Origin: Nitrospirae bacterium CG2_30_53_67
GTDB taxonomy: Bacteria; CG2-30-53-67
Direction: 5' to 3'
DNA length: 15,126 bases
Assembly (NCBI GenBank): GCA_001873285.1
Contig: MNYV01000144.1
Coordinates: 1-15,126 of the forward strand
Positions 6,196 to 13,687 of this stretch are shown piece by piece. The first letter of the stretch is position 1; every line of letters starts with the position of its first letter. Position numbers and translations under genes: made by a program. Under the pieces are notes generated by a model. The model was not told where the DNA came from, searched no databases, and saw only the letters and a list, made by a program, of their open reading frames with translations.

Positions 6196-6651
6196 TCATC
6201 TCTTTCCCATTTTTTCTGACAGAATTCTGTCGAGCGACCAGAGGCCGCCCCCTTTGATCATCAGGGCGATGGCAATGGCCGCAGCAAGGATATGGTACTC
6301 GAACCCTTCTCCCTTCTGGGTTCCAAACCAGTTCATGAAGAAGCCGTTTCCGAAATGAAGCATCCATACGGCCACGACCATGACGGAGGCGATGCCGAAG
6401 GCTGCGACCCGGGTCAGCAGCCCGACGATCAGTCCCATGGACCCGAGAAATTCCGCCATGATGGCCAGAAAAGCGAAGAGAGGAGGGATCCCGAGAGAAC
6501 CGGTGAAACTATTCATGGTCCCTGCAAATCCGTGACCGCCGAACCAGCCGAGGACTTTCTGGGCCCCGTGCGGGAAGAAAACGATCCCGAGCAGGACTCG
6601 AAGGACCAGGGCCGAAACATCCTTTTCCGTATGGAATAATTTCCGGACCAT
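6196..6651 (-). CDS. DoxX family membrane protein
   Basis: Small integral membrane protein of the DoxX family, 151 residues from the start at 6651. This start was chosen because a perfect AAGGAGG lies 6 nt upstream; the in-frame ATG at 6684 lacks such a site. Four hydrophobic segments are visible. The family block LRVLLGIVFFPHGAQKVLGW near the N-terminus, GFAGTMNSF, and a Gly-rich segment (FLGSMGLIVGLLTRVAAFGI) are typical. The biochemical role of this subgroup is not settled; relatives include thiosulfate:quinone oxidoreductase subunits, but many are uncharacterised and linked to redox or thiol stress. The gene is single, convergent with pit, and preceded by a hairpin repeat at 6689-6728. 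Confidence 0.92.
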   Translation of the reverse strand: MVRKLFHTEKDVSALVLRVLLGIVFFPHGAQKVLGWFGGHGFAGTMNSFTGSLGIPPLFAFLAIMAEFLGSMGLIVGLLTRVAAFGIASVMVVAVWMLHFGNGFFMNWFGTQKGEGFEYHILAAAIAIALMIKGGGLWSLDRILSEKMGKR

Positions 6652-6688
6652 GAAAGACCTCCTTGACAAAGGCTCAATGAGCATGAAG

Positions 6689-6728
6689 CGTCAAGTCATC
6701 AACCTCCGGCAAAGCCGGAGGCTTGACG
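6689..6728. repeat. Nested hairpin repeat (CCGGCAAAGCCGG family), copy 1
   Basis: Inner stem CCTCCGGC (6703-6710), AAA loop, GCCGGAGG (6714-6721). Outer arms CGTCAAG (6689-6695) and CTTGACG (6722-6728) are also perfectly complementary, with an unpaired TCATCAA on one side. The same core with other outer bases recurs at 6913-6931. No U-tract follows on either strand, so a dispersed REP-like palindrome is more likely than a terminator. Confidence 0.65.
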
Positions 6729-6771
6729 TTTGCCGCCCCCTCAAAGGGGCCTATTCGCAAACGATTAAAAA

Positions 6772-6862
6772 CACCCTCCCCTCAATCCCCTCCCATCCAG
6801 GGCTGGGGAAGGCCCACTGGTAGTTCCCTCGCCCCTTGTGGGAGAGGGGAAGGGAGAGGGGT
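6772..6862. repeat. C-rich/G-rich inverted repeat (REP-like)
   Basis: A left arm rich in CCCTCCCCTC and CCCCTCCCATCC is mirrored by a right arm GGGAGAGGGGAAGGGAGAGG, with a centre around GGGCTGGGGAAGGCCC. The arms are imperfectly complementary. A shorter element of the same composition is at 11203-11242. Such blocks are common between genes in some anaerobe genomes; I see no coding or promoter signal in it. Confidence 0.55.
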
Positions 6863-6912
6863 AAAGCATTGCAGTTAATTGCATACTCCCGGAATGGTCA
6901 AACTCTAAGAGT

Positions 6913-6931
6913 CCCCCGGCAAAGCCGGGGG
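6913..6931. repeat. Hairpin repeat (CCGGCAAAGCCGG family), copy 2
   Basis: CCCCCGGC-AAA-GCCGGGGG is a perfect 8-bp stem with a triloop, followed on the plus strand by TTTACC. It shares the CCGGCAAAGCCGG core with 6703-6721. It lies 70 bp after the end of the minus-strand methyltransferase gene and could stall polymerase there, but it lacks the U-run of an intrinsic terminator. Confidence 0.6.
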
Positions 6932-7001
6932 TTTACCTAAATTCAATTAAAGTGATTGATCCGATCCTTGATTTCAATTAAGTCAGAAGGCGGCGAAAAT
7001 G

Positions 7002-8183
7002 TCAAGGCGGCGGGAGTGGTGACGAGCCTGTTTTTTTCATCTTCCTGCTCCCTTCATACATCTCGTATTCAAGGAGCCTGCACTCGATCTCGCTGTTGAA
7101 AAAGGGGATTTTCTTTTTTGCTTTCAGTCCGACCTTTTTGGCCAGGCCGGGGTTGCCGGTAAAAACATAGCCGGTATAGCCCTTGCATCTCTGTTTGAAA
7201 AAGTCCCCTATCCCCCTGTAGACGCCTTCGAGCGCTTCGGTTTTTCCCATCCTCTCGCCGTACTCCGGATTGAGCACAACTACGCCGCCGCCATCCGGGA
7301 CCGGAGTTTCCGAATAGTCGCCTACGTGGAATTCGATCAGATGCTCGACCCCGGCCTGCGCTGCATTTTTCTTTGCGCCCTCAACGGCTTTACGGCTGAT
7401 ATCGGTGGCGATGATCCTGCCGTTCAGGGTTTTTCTTTCTTGTTTTTTTGCTTCCCGGCGAAGCGCACTCCATAAGGAAGCATTAAAACCCGTAAGGTGC
7501 ATGAATCCGAAATTGTTTCTCAGAAGACCGGGCGCCCTGTTTAATCCGATCCATGCGGCCTCAACGGCCAGGGTCCCGCTGCCGCACATGGGATTGATAA
7601 AATTCCCGTTGCCGTCCCAGCCGGTTGTCAGGACCACGGCGGCCGCAAGCGTCTCCTGCATCGGCGCTTTCAGGGGGATCTTTCTGTATCCTCGCCTGGG
7701 AAGGGGTTCCCCCGATGTGTCCAGATAAACCGAACAGTGTTCCCCTTTCCAGTAGAGGTGGACCACGGTCCGGTCTCTTTCAGGGCCTGAATCCGGCCGC
7801 CGGCCGCGTTTTTGCTTTATCCGGTCGACAATGGCATCCTTGCACTTGACATTGACATAGCGTGAATCCCTGATGTTCGGGTTCTCCACGCTGGACGTCA
7901 CGCACAGGTACCCGTCGGAAGCGATGTAATCTTCCCAGTGGATTCCTGAGATTCCCCTGTAGAGGTCTTCGGCATCTCTTGCACCAAATTCTCTCATCAA
8001 AAAGAGCACGCGGTGCCCTGTACGGAGGAAGAGGTTGAGTTTCAACGTATCCTCGATGGTCCCCTCCGTAACCACGCTCGCGATCGTCTCGGACAGGACC
8101 GGGAAACCAAGAGCAAGGATTTCCTGTTTCAGGTAAGGGGGGATCGCCTTGGGGCATGTGACCAGGATCCTGTTTTTTTTCAT
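7002..8183 (-). CDS. THUMP-domain class I SAM-dependent rRNA methyltransferase (RlmL/YpsC-like)
   Basis: Predicted 23S rRNA guanine-N2 methyltransferase of the RlmL N-half / YpsC group. With the start at 8183 the product is 393 residues, as in YpsC. GGGG lies 8 nt upstream of this ATG, while another ATG at 8189 is too close to it. The frame stays open to 8363, but that extension resembles nothing and covers a repeat. Order: ferredoxin-like N-terminus and THUMP domain (about 1-155), RGYRKIPLKAPMQETLAA (164-181), SAM motif I FINPMCGSGTLAVEAAW (195-211), motif around IIATDISRKAVEGAKKN, and motif IV LNPEYGER (304-311). The usual motif IV is NPPYGER; here the second Pro is Glu. The last 15 or so residues are basic, then proline-rich. 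Confidence 0.9.
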   Translation of the reverse strand: MKKNRILVTCPKAIPPYLKQEILALGFPVLSETIASVVTEGTIEDTLKLNLFLRTGHRVLFLMREFGARDAEDLYRGISGIHWEDYIASDGYLCVTSSVENPNIRDSRYVNVKCKDAIVDRIKQKRGRRPDSGPERDRTVVHLYWKGEHCSVYLDTSGEPLPRRGYRKIPLKAPMQETLAAAVVLTTGWDGNGNFINPMCGSGTLAVEAAWIGLNRAPGLLRNNFGFMHLTGFNASLWSALRREAKKQERKTLNGRIIATDISRKAVEGAKKNAAQAGVEHLIEFHVGDYSETPVPDGGGVVVLNPEYGERMGKTEALEGVYRGIGDFFKQRCKGYTGYVFTGNPGLAKKVGLKAKKKIPFFNSEIECRLLEYEMYEGSRKMKKTGSSPLPPP

Positions 8184-8206
8184 TTTCATCACCCCAGGGT
8201 TATAGG

Positions 8207-8290
8207 AATCAAGGGGCCAAGGGTTCAAGTGAAATACTGAAAAGCAGGCAAAATCTCCGGAGAAAAAGACTGGAACCCTTGACCCCTGAT
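8207..8290. repeat. Inverted repeat upstream of the rRNA methyltransferase gene
   Basis: The left arm contains AAGGGGCCAAGGGTTCAAGT (8211-8230). The right arm, reverse-complemented, contains AGGGGTCAAGGGTTCCAGT, and an ATCA lies at the outer end of each. The 38-base centre is unpaired. The element lies between the predicted minus-strand promoter and the gene start, so it would be transcribed as part of the methyltransferase leader. It is probably another miniature repeat. Confidence 0.6.
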
Positions 8291-8336
8291 GTTTTCGCCC
8301 ACGCTTTTGGAGGTGATCTGAAAAAGCTGACCCTAC

Positions 8337-8363
8337 TCTATAATATGACCTGCGGTCTGTCAA
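8337..8363 (-). promoter_or_regulatory. Possible promoter of the rRNA methyltransferase gene
   Basis: On the minus strand a perfect TTGACA (plus 8358-8363) is followed 15 bp later by TATAGA (plus 8337-8342). The spacer is shorter than the ideal 17 bp. It is back-to-back with the plus-strand promoter of the peptidase gene. Confidence 0.35.
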
Positions 8364-8376
8364 AAAAAATTTGGTA

Positions 8377-8406
8377 TTGCATATGACGGTGTTTTTCAGA
8401 TATGGT
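8377..8406 (+). promoter_or_regulatory. Possible promoter of the M16 peptidase gene
   Basis: TTGCAT (8377-8382) and TATGGT (8401-8406) are spaced by 18 bp. Both hexamers are only moderate matches. A start near 8413 would place the hairpin at 8408-8437 at the very 5' end of the message. Confidence 0.35.
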
Positions 8407-8407
8407 A

Positions 8408-8437
8408 CACCCTTAACAAATTCCCGGATTAAGGGTG
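8408..8437 (+). promoter_or_regulatory. Leader hairpin before the M16 peptidase gene
   Basis: CACCCTTAA (8408-8416) and TTAAGGGTG (8429-8437) form a perfect 9-bp stem with a 12-base loop, followed by gaatattttta. It could be a 5'-end stabilising stem, an attenuator or an operator. The ribosome site GGAGG near 8463 lies outside it. Confidence 0.45.
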
Positions 8438-8474
8438 GAATATTTTTAGAGGGTTTTAAAACGGAGGAAGGGAT

Positions 8475-11183
8475 ATGACTCGGAGATTTTTGAGGTTTTG
8501 GACGTTTTGGGGAGTGGCGCTGATTGTTTCAGGGCTGATCCGCCCGGAGGTTTGCAATGCCGAGGACACGGGTTCTACAGGATACAAGGAGGTTTTACGT
8601 ATGGAGGGTCTCACCAAGATTGTGCTGGATAACGGTTTATCCGTGGTCATCTCAGAAAATCATGCCGCTCCTGTAGTGGCCCTGCAGGTCTGGGTCAAGG
8701 TCGGAAGCCGTTATGAGCAGGACGACCAGGCCGGGATCTCCCACGTGTTTGAGCATATGCTCTTCAAGGGGACGAAAAAACGGGGCGTGGGGGAGATCGC
8801 CAGGGAGGTAGAGACCGCCGGGGGGAACATCAACGCCTATACCTCCTTTGACCACACGGTCTACCATCTCGTCCTGGCCAGCCGGTATTTTGATGTGGGC
8901 CTGGACGTGCTTTCCGATGCCATCCAAAACTCCTCATTTGATCCGGGCGAACTGGCCAGGGAATCCGAGGTGGTACTGGAAGAGCTCAAGCGGTCGCAGG
9001 ATGACCAGGACCAGGTGGCGGGCATCAAGATGTTCGAAACGGCCTATACGGCCCATCCGTACCGCAGGCCCGTGATCGGTTACGAAAAGACGTTTATGGG
9101 TCTTACCCGGGACCGATACCTTAACTATTTCCATCAATGGTATGTACCGAACAATATGAGCCTGATCGTGGCCGGGGACATCAAGGCCGAGGAGGTGATT
9201 CCCCGGATTGTGAAGGCCTTCAGCGGTTACGCCCCGAATCCGAATCTCACGCATGAGGTCCCGCAGGAGCCGGAGCAGAAAGAGACCCGGGCTGTGGTCA
9301 CGAGGATGGAGAGCGCCCAGACCTATCTGAACATGGGCTACCATATCCCCGATCTTCGCGATCCACGGAATCCAGCCCTGGACCTCCTCGGGATGATCCT
9401 GGGGCAGGGGGAGACCTCCAGGCTCTACCGGGAGGTGAAGCGGGAAAAGGAACTGGTGCGCAGCATCTATTCCTATGCCTTCACACCCATAGACCCGGGG
9501 ATGCTGCTGATTGATGCAGCCCTGGACGTCTCGAAGATCGAAGAAGCCCTCAGGGAAACCCTTCGTCAGGTTCACCGCCTCCAGGTGGAGCCGGTGAGCG
9601 AGGAAGAACTCTTCCGGGCGAGGACCAATGTGGAGAGCGACTTCATTTACAGCAAGGAGTCCATGGAGGGCCAGGCCAGAAAGATCGGTTATTACGAATC
9701 CGACTTCGGAGACCCGTTATATCAAAAAACCTACCTCAAGGGGATCGCCTCAGTCACACCGCAGGAGATCATGGACCTGGCCAGGACCTATCTCAGGCCC
9801 GAGAATCTGACCGTTTCCCTTTTACTTGCCCCAGACCAGCGCACGGACCTCAATGCCGAAAGTCTGAAGAGGATGGTGGAAGAGATCACCCGGAAGATCA
9901 TCGATTCGTCCCGTCCGGCCAAAGCCGGGGAAGAGGGCCTGCCGCGGAAGCTTGTCCTTGCAAACGGCATCCGGCTGATCGTCAAGGAGAATCATGCGGT
10001 TCCCACGGTATCGGTGAAGGTCGTCTTCCCGGGTGCGCAGCGCTACGAGACCGAAGCCACGAGCGGCCTCTATCATTTCATCGCCTCCATGCTGGATCGG
10101 GGTACGGATAAACGCGGAGCCTCGGAGATCTCCGCGGAGATCGAGGACATGGCCGGGAGTGTGAGCGGGTTCTCCGGACGGAACAGCTTCGGCGCTGATC
10201 TCACGATCTTGAGCCGGCATTTTTTTAGAGGGATGCATCTTCTTTCGGATCTCCTCCTGCATCCATCCTTTGATCCGTCCGAGATGGAGAAGGTCAGGCA
10301 GGATATCCTGACCGACATCAAACAGCAGGAGGATATCCTGACCCAGAGGGCCGGGAACCTCTTCCGCAGGACCCTGTATCGGACCCACCCCTATCGAATG
10401 CGGGTCATCGGAGAGGAGAAGACGGTTTCCGACTTCTCGCAGACGGATCTGGAAAAAGCCTATTTTGATTCGATCTCTCCGGACCGGATGGTGATCGCCA
10501 TCGTGGGAGACATCACGGAAAAGGAAGCGGTCAGAGCGGTCGAGGACCTCTTCGGAAAGATGGAGAAAAACAAGGTCATCGAGCCGGACATCAAACAGGA
10601 GGTTTCTCAGAATGAGGTGCGTGAAGGCCGTGAGACTGCGGACCGCCAGCAGGCCCATATGATCCTCGGTTTCCTCGGCGCCACGGTCACATCCGAAGAC
10701 CGGTATCCTCTTGAGGTCTTGAACAATGTGCTGGCCGGGCAGAGCGGGCGGCTCTTCATGGAGCTTCGGGACAAGAAAAGCCTGGCCTATGCCGTGACCT
10801 CCTTTACCCAGGAGGGTGTGGATCCGGGATACTTCGCGGCCTATATCGGTTGCAGCCCGGAGAAACTCGCCGAGGCAAAAGAAGGGATCATTGCCGAGCT
10901 TCGCCGCATCCGTGAAGAAAAGGTTTCCAAAGACGAGATGGATCGTTCCAAGAAGAACCTGATCGGGCAGTTTGAAATCGATCTCCAGACCAACGGGGCC
11001 ATGGCATCCTCTCTGGCCCTTGACGAACTGTACGGGAACGGCTTCGATGCCTACCGGAAGTATGCGGAACGGATCGAGAAGGTCACGGCAAAGGAGGTGC
11101 AGAGGATCGCCAGGAAGTATATCGATCTTTCGAGATATTCCCTGGCCGTAGTGTCCCCTGGGTCAGGAGATGGGAAAAAATAG
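8475..11183 (+). CDS. Secreted two-domain M16 family zinc metallopeptidase
   Basis: The 902-residue product starts with a signal peptide (RRFLRFWTFWGVALIVSGLI, likely cleaved after VCNA), so it acts in the periplasm or on the outer envelope. Domain pair 1 (about 45-480) carries the inverted zinc motif HVFEH (His90, Glu93, His94), with the third ligand expected in SEVVLEEL near residue 170; it is predicted active. Domain pair 2 (about 490-890) repeats the fold, beginning KLVLANGIRLIVKENHAVPT. The motif position reads HFIAS (534-538), which lacks the catalytic Glu and second His, so this half is inactive and probably shapes the substrate chamber. Active and inactive M16 halves are often separate subunits, as in mitochondrial processing peptidase; here they are fused. 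GGAGG precedes the ATG. The substrate is unknown. Confidence 0.96.
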   Translation: MTRRFLRFWTFWGVALIVSGLIRPEVCNAEDTGSTGYKEVLRMEGLTKIVLDNGLSVVISENHAAPVVALQVWVKVGSRYEQDDQAGISHVFEHMLFKGTKKRGVGEIAREVETAGGNINAYTSFDHTVYHLVLASRYFDVGLDVLSDAIQNSSFDPGELARESEVVLEELKRSQDDQDQVAGIKMFETAYTAHPYRRPVIGYEKTFMGLTRDRYLNYFHQWYVPNNMSLIVAGDIKAEEVIPRIVKAFSGYAPNPNLTHEVPQEPEQKETRAVVTRMESAQTYLNMGYHIPDLRDPRNPALDLLGMILGQGETSRLYREVKREKELVRSIYSYAFTPIDPGMLLIDAALDVSKIEEALRETLRQVHRLQVEPVSEEELFRARTNVESDFIYSKESMEGQARKIGYYESDFGDPLYQKTYLKGIASVTPQEIMDLARTYLRPENLTVSLLLAPDQRTDLNAESLKRMVEEITRKIIDSSRPAKAGEEGLPRKLVLANGIRLIVKENHAVPTVSVKVVFPGAQRYETEATSGLYHFIASMLDRGTDKRGASEISAEIEDMAGSVSGFSGRNSFGADLTILSRHFFRGMHLLSDLLLHPSFDPSEMEKVRQDILTDIKQQEDILTQRAGNLFRRTLYRTHPYRMRVIGEEKTVSDFSQTDLEKAYFDSISPDRMVIAIVGDITEKEAVRAVEDLFGKMEKNKVIEPDIKQEVSQNEVREGRETADRQQAHMILGFLGATVTSEDRYPLEVLNNVLAGQSGRLFMELRDKKSLAYAVTSFTQEGVDPGYFAAYIGCSPEKLAEAKEGIIAELRRIREEKVSKDEMDRSKKNLIGQFEIDLQTNGAMASSLALDELYGNGFDAYRKYAERIEKVTAKEVQRIARKYIDLSRYSLAVVSPGSGDGKK

Positions 11184-11202
11184 AAAATAGCCAATAGAAA
11201 AA

Positions 11203-11242
11203 TTTCCCCTCCCTCGACTGGAGGGGATAAAGGGGAGGGTGA
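11203..11242. repeat. C-rich/G-rich inverted repeat between the peptidase and flavoprotein genes
   Basis: TTTCCCCTCCC on the left faces GGGGAGGGTGAAA on the right, with an internal CCCTC-gact-GGAGGGG. It has the same composition as the element at 6772-6862. It ends just before the ribosome site of the next gene (AAGGAG, 11246-11251), so folding could affect access to that site. No U-run follows, so it is not a standard terminator. Confidence 0.55.
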
Positions 11243-11259
11243 AAAAAGGAGTCATTACC

Positions 11260-11811
11260 ATGAAAATCCCGGAGAAGATTGATCTGGCGTACCGCTTTCT
11301 CACCCTGGGCTGCACGGTTCTTGTGACCTCGGCCTGTAAGGGGGAGACCGATATCCTGACGGTCTCCTGGCAGACGCCGGTCAGCAAGAATCCTCCCCTC
11401 TTTGCCGTCGCTGTGGCCAAGGGTCACCATTCGCACAAGCTCATTGACCGGAGCGGCGCCTATGTCATCAATGTTCCAAATGAATATCTGATTAAAGAGG
11501 TCTTTTATTGCGGCACCCATTCCGGCCGGGACGTGGACAAGTTCAAAGAGACAGAACTAACGTCCGAGCCCGGAGAATTTGTGGAAGCGCCTCATATCAA
11601 GGAATGCGTGGCCTATGTGGAGTGCCGGGTGGAAAGCGCCTATACGTCCGGGGACCATACCCTTTTTATCGGTAAGGCCCTCAAGGCTGAGGTAACCCGA
11701 GGGATCTTCGACGGAGTCTGGAAGATCGGAGAGCCCGGCACCGAGTTTCTCATCCATCTCGGCGGTCCGCACTTCTTCGTCCCCGGCCGGGTGATCAAGG
11801 CGGCGCCATAG
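11260..11811 (+). CDS. Flavin reductase domain protein, flavoredoxin-like
   Basis: Predicted cytoplasmic FMN-binding split-barrel protein of 183 residues. The ATG at 11260 has AAGGAG 9 nt upstream; an in-frame GTG at 11239 would start inside a repeat and has no such site. Family features are the N-terminal TLGCTVLVTSACKGETDILT strand pair, the SWQTPVSKNPPLFAVAV block that contacts the flavin phosphate in relatives, HHSHKLI, and the FYCGTHSGRDVDKF segment. Length and these blocks match flavoredoxin-type proteins of sulfate reducers, which carry electrons to sulfur-compound or thiol reduction; the electron partner is not visible here. It lies between the peptidase and trpE genes without an obvious shared pathway. 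Confidence 0.88.
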   Translation: MKIPEKIDLAYRFLTLGCTVLVTSACKGETDILTVSWQTPVSKNPPLFAVAVAKGHHSHKLIDRSGAYVINVPNEYLIKEVFYCGTHSGRDVDKFKETELTSEPGEFVEAPHIKECVAYVECRVESAYTSGDHTLFIGKALKAEVTRGIFDGVWKIGEPGTEFLIHLGGPHFFVPGRVIKAAP

Positions 11812-11851
11812 GGATGATGGTTGAATCTAAAACAAATTTTCTATCTACACT

Positions 11852-13387
11852 ATGGAGACCACAACCGAAAGAGCAGAGATCACCCCCACACTCAAGGATT
11901 TTTTAAACCTTTCCCGGGGCCCCAAGGCGGTTCCGATCTTCCTGAAGATCCCCATGGGGACGCTCGACCCGCCTTCGGTCTTTGAGCGCGTCCATGAGGG
12001 GAGGGATTCTTTTCTTCTGGAGTCCGTCAAGGGGACATCACAGATCGGCCGGTATTCCTTCGTGGGCTCACGCCCTTTCCGGGTCTTTGAGAGCAAGCAT
12101 GACCAGATCCGGATTCGTGAAGGGCTCTATGAGACCCTGATCCAGGGGAACCCCTTTTCCGAGCTCCGACGCCTGCTTCAGGAAACCCCGATGGTCAGAA
12201 TGAAAGGCCTTGCTTTTTTTACCGGCGGGGCCGTGGGCATGATCGGGTACGATGCGGTCCACTTCCTTGAGCGCATCCCCAGGACGGCCAGGGATGATCT
12301 TCAGATTCCCGACCTCTATTTCCTGTTCGTGGATACGGTGGTGGTCTTTGATCATGTGGAGCGGGAGATCATCCTGGCCCATGTCCCCATGCTGAGGAGG
12401 CGCCCGGATGCAGAGGAAGAAAGGGTCCGGGCATACAACCGGGGTGCGGAACAACTCAAGGCGCTTCTCCAGAGGGTGATTACGCCTGCTTCGAAAAGAG
12501 CGGCTCAGTCTGACGCCGGACCCAAGGACTTTACCGTAGCCGCCAATATGGGGAAAGAAGATTACATGGAGATGGTCCGCCGGGCCAAGGCATATATCCG
12601 GGCGGGCGATATCTTCCAGGCCAACCTCTCCCAGCGGCTGACCGCAGAGATCGGGGACCTCGACCCTTTTCGTCTCTATAAGGTCCTGCGTGAGATCAAC
12701 CCTTCACCCTTTGCGGCGTTTATGGACTTTGAAGGTTTTCAACTGGTGAGTTCCTCACCCGAGCGGCTCATGCGCCTGCATCAGAGAATCGTGGAGACCC
12801 GCCCTATTGCCGGGACCCGGCCCAGGGGGAGAGACGCCAGGGGTGACCAGGCCATGAGCGCGGAGCTGATTACCAATGAAAAGGAGCGGGCCGAGCATAT
12901 CATGTTGATTGATCTCGAACGAAACGACATCGGCCGCGTCTGCGATTACGGCTCGGTCTCTGTGGATGAATTCATGGCGCTGGAGGAGTACTCCCACGTG
13001 ATCCATATCGTCTCCAATGTGCGCGGGCGGCTCCATGAGAAAAAGGATCTGTTTGACCTGATCCGGGCGGCCTTTCCGGGAGGGACCATCACCGGCGTGC
13101 CCAAGGTGCGCTGCATGGAGATCATTGACGAGCTCGAGTCCGTGCAGCGCGGGCCGTACACCGGCTCCATCGGCTATCTCGGCTTCAACGGAGACATGGA
13201 CCTCAACATCATCATCCGGACCTTCGTGATCAAGGACGGACGCGCCCACGTGCAGGTGGGCGCCGGCATCGTGGCCGACTCGGACCCGGAGCGGGAATAC
13301 CTTGAGACCCTGCACAAGGCCGACGCATTGCTTCAGGCATTGAAGGTGCTGGAAGATGAAGGCGGTCTCCCCGCTCACGGAGGATAA
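11852..13387 (+). CDS. trpE: Anthranilate synthase component I
   Basis: Large subunit of anthranilate synthase, the first step of tryptophan synthesis (chorismate to anthranilate). The 511-residue product has the N-terminal regulatory domain with SFLLESVKG (residues 53-61); the LLES motif is the tryptophan feedback site in TrpE. GRYSFVGSRPF follows. The chorismate-binding domain (about 230-500) includes AGDIFQANLSQR, SSSPERLMRL, ETRPIAGTRPRG, LIDLERNDIGRV, GGTITGVPKVRCMEIIDELE and GAGIVADSDPEREYLET. All key blocks are intact. The ATG lacks a clear ribosome site, and only 40 bp separate it from the flavoprotein gene. The glutaminase partner TrpG, expected next, is absent; a free GGAGG sits at the end of the gene. 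It can use ammonia or a TrpG encoded elsewhere. Confidence 0.97.
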   Translation: METTTERAEITPTLKDFLNLSRGPKAVPIFLKIPMGTLDPPSVFERVHEGRDSFLLESVKGTSQIGRYSFVGSRPFRVFESKHDQIRIREGLYETLIQGNPFSELRRLLQETPMVRMKGLAFFTGGAVGMIGYDAVHFLERIPRTARDDLQIPDLYFLFVDTVVVFDHVEREIILAHVPMLRRRPDAEEERVRAYNRGAEQLKALLQRVITPASKRAAQSDAGPKDFTVAANMGKEDYMEMVRRAKAYIRAGDIFQANLSQRLTAEIGDLDPFRLYKVLREINPSPFAAFMDFEGFQLVSSSPERLMRLHQRIVETRPIAGTRPRGRDARGDQAMSAELITNEKERAEHIMLIDLERNDIGRVCDYGSVSVDEFMALEEYSHVIHIVSNVRGRLHEKKDLFDLIRAAFPGGTITGVPKVRCMEIIDELESVQRGPYTGSIGYLGFNGDMDLNIIIRTFVIKDGRAHVQVGAGIVADSDPEREYLETLHKADALLQALKVLEDEGGLPAHGG

Positions 13388-13397
13388 GAGAACCCTC

Positions 13398-13433
13398 TTG
13401 ACATTCTGCTCTTTTAATGTACGCTGTTGTACA
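13398..13433 (+). promoter_or_regulatory. Promoter and YefM-type operator of the antitoxin gene
   Basis: A perfect TTGACA -35 (13398-13403) begins 11 bp after the trpE stop. A weak TACGCT (13420-13425) is the best -10 at 16 bp spacing. Overlapping it is the inverted repeat TGTAC-GCTGTT-GTACA (13418-13433). E. coli YefM operators carry palindromes with a TGTACA core, so the repeat fits autoregulation by the Phd/YefM-type protein encoded 18 bp downstream. Confidence 0.55.
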
Positions 13434-13450
13434 GAATGGAGGGGTTTCAG

Positions 13451-13687
13451 ATGAAGACGATATCATTCACCGAATTTCGCAAAAATGCCTCAAGCCTTTT
13501 CTCTATCGTCGAGGATGGGGAGGTTATTGTTGTCTTGCGGCATGGTAAACCCATTGCTGAAATTGTACCGGTATCACCGAAGCATGGCATTCCGTCCTGG
13601 AAGAGACCGGGTTTAAGACTTTCAGTCAAGGGCGTAAAACTGTCTTCGGCCATTCTCGAGGAGCGCGAGCTTGAAGACGTTCTTTGA
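13451..13687 (+). CDS. Phd/YefM-family type II antitoxin
   Basis: The 78-residue DNA-binding antitoxin would neutralise a cognate toxin and repress its own promoter. The N-terminus MKTISFTEFRKNASSLFSIV, then GEVIVVLRHGKPIAEIVPV, is the classic Phd/YefM fold. The C-terminus ending SAILEERELEDVL is the toxin-binding tail seen in Phd-type partners of PIN-domain toxins. The ATG at 13451 follows GGAGGGG by 6 nt; an in-frame TTG at 13427 would lie inside the operator and is less likely. It has its own promoter-like elements. The toxin that should follow is reduced to a stub (13671-13739), so this looks like an orphan antitoxin. Confidence 0.9.
   Translation: MKTISFTEFRKNASSLFSIVEDGEVIVVLRHGKPIAEIVPVSPKHGIPSWKRPGLRLSVKGVKLSSAILEERELEDVL

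Larger units (their letters stand above)
6652..7001. other. Repeat-filled intergenic spacer
   Basis: No gene is visible in this 350-bp space. It holds, in order, the nested hairpin 6689-6728, a fragment CCTATTCGCAAA (from 6750) that resembles the outer end of element B, the C-rich/G-rich inverted repeat 6772-6862, and the hairpin 6913-6931. Confidence 0.6.

Noticed and set aside
8184-8363. N-terminal extension of the rRNA methyltransferase
   Set aside because: The extra 60 residues cover an inverted repeat and the predicted promoter, and the family starts at the MKKNRILVTCPK position.
9822-10658. Long minus-strand open frame inside the M16 gene
   Set aside because: Antisense to a clearly conserved coding region; a product of GC-rich codon bias.
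11812-11851. Tryptophan attenuator or leader peptide before trpE
   Set aside because: Only 40 bp are available, with no Trp codon run and no competing stems. A TTGAAT/TATCTA pair spaced 15 bp is too weak and too near the ATG to call.
12755-13378. Long minus-strand open frame inside trpE
   Set aside because: Antisense to conserved TrpE motifs; no family resemblance.
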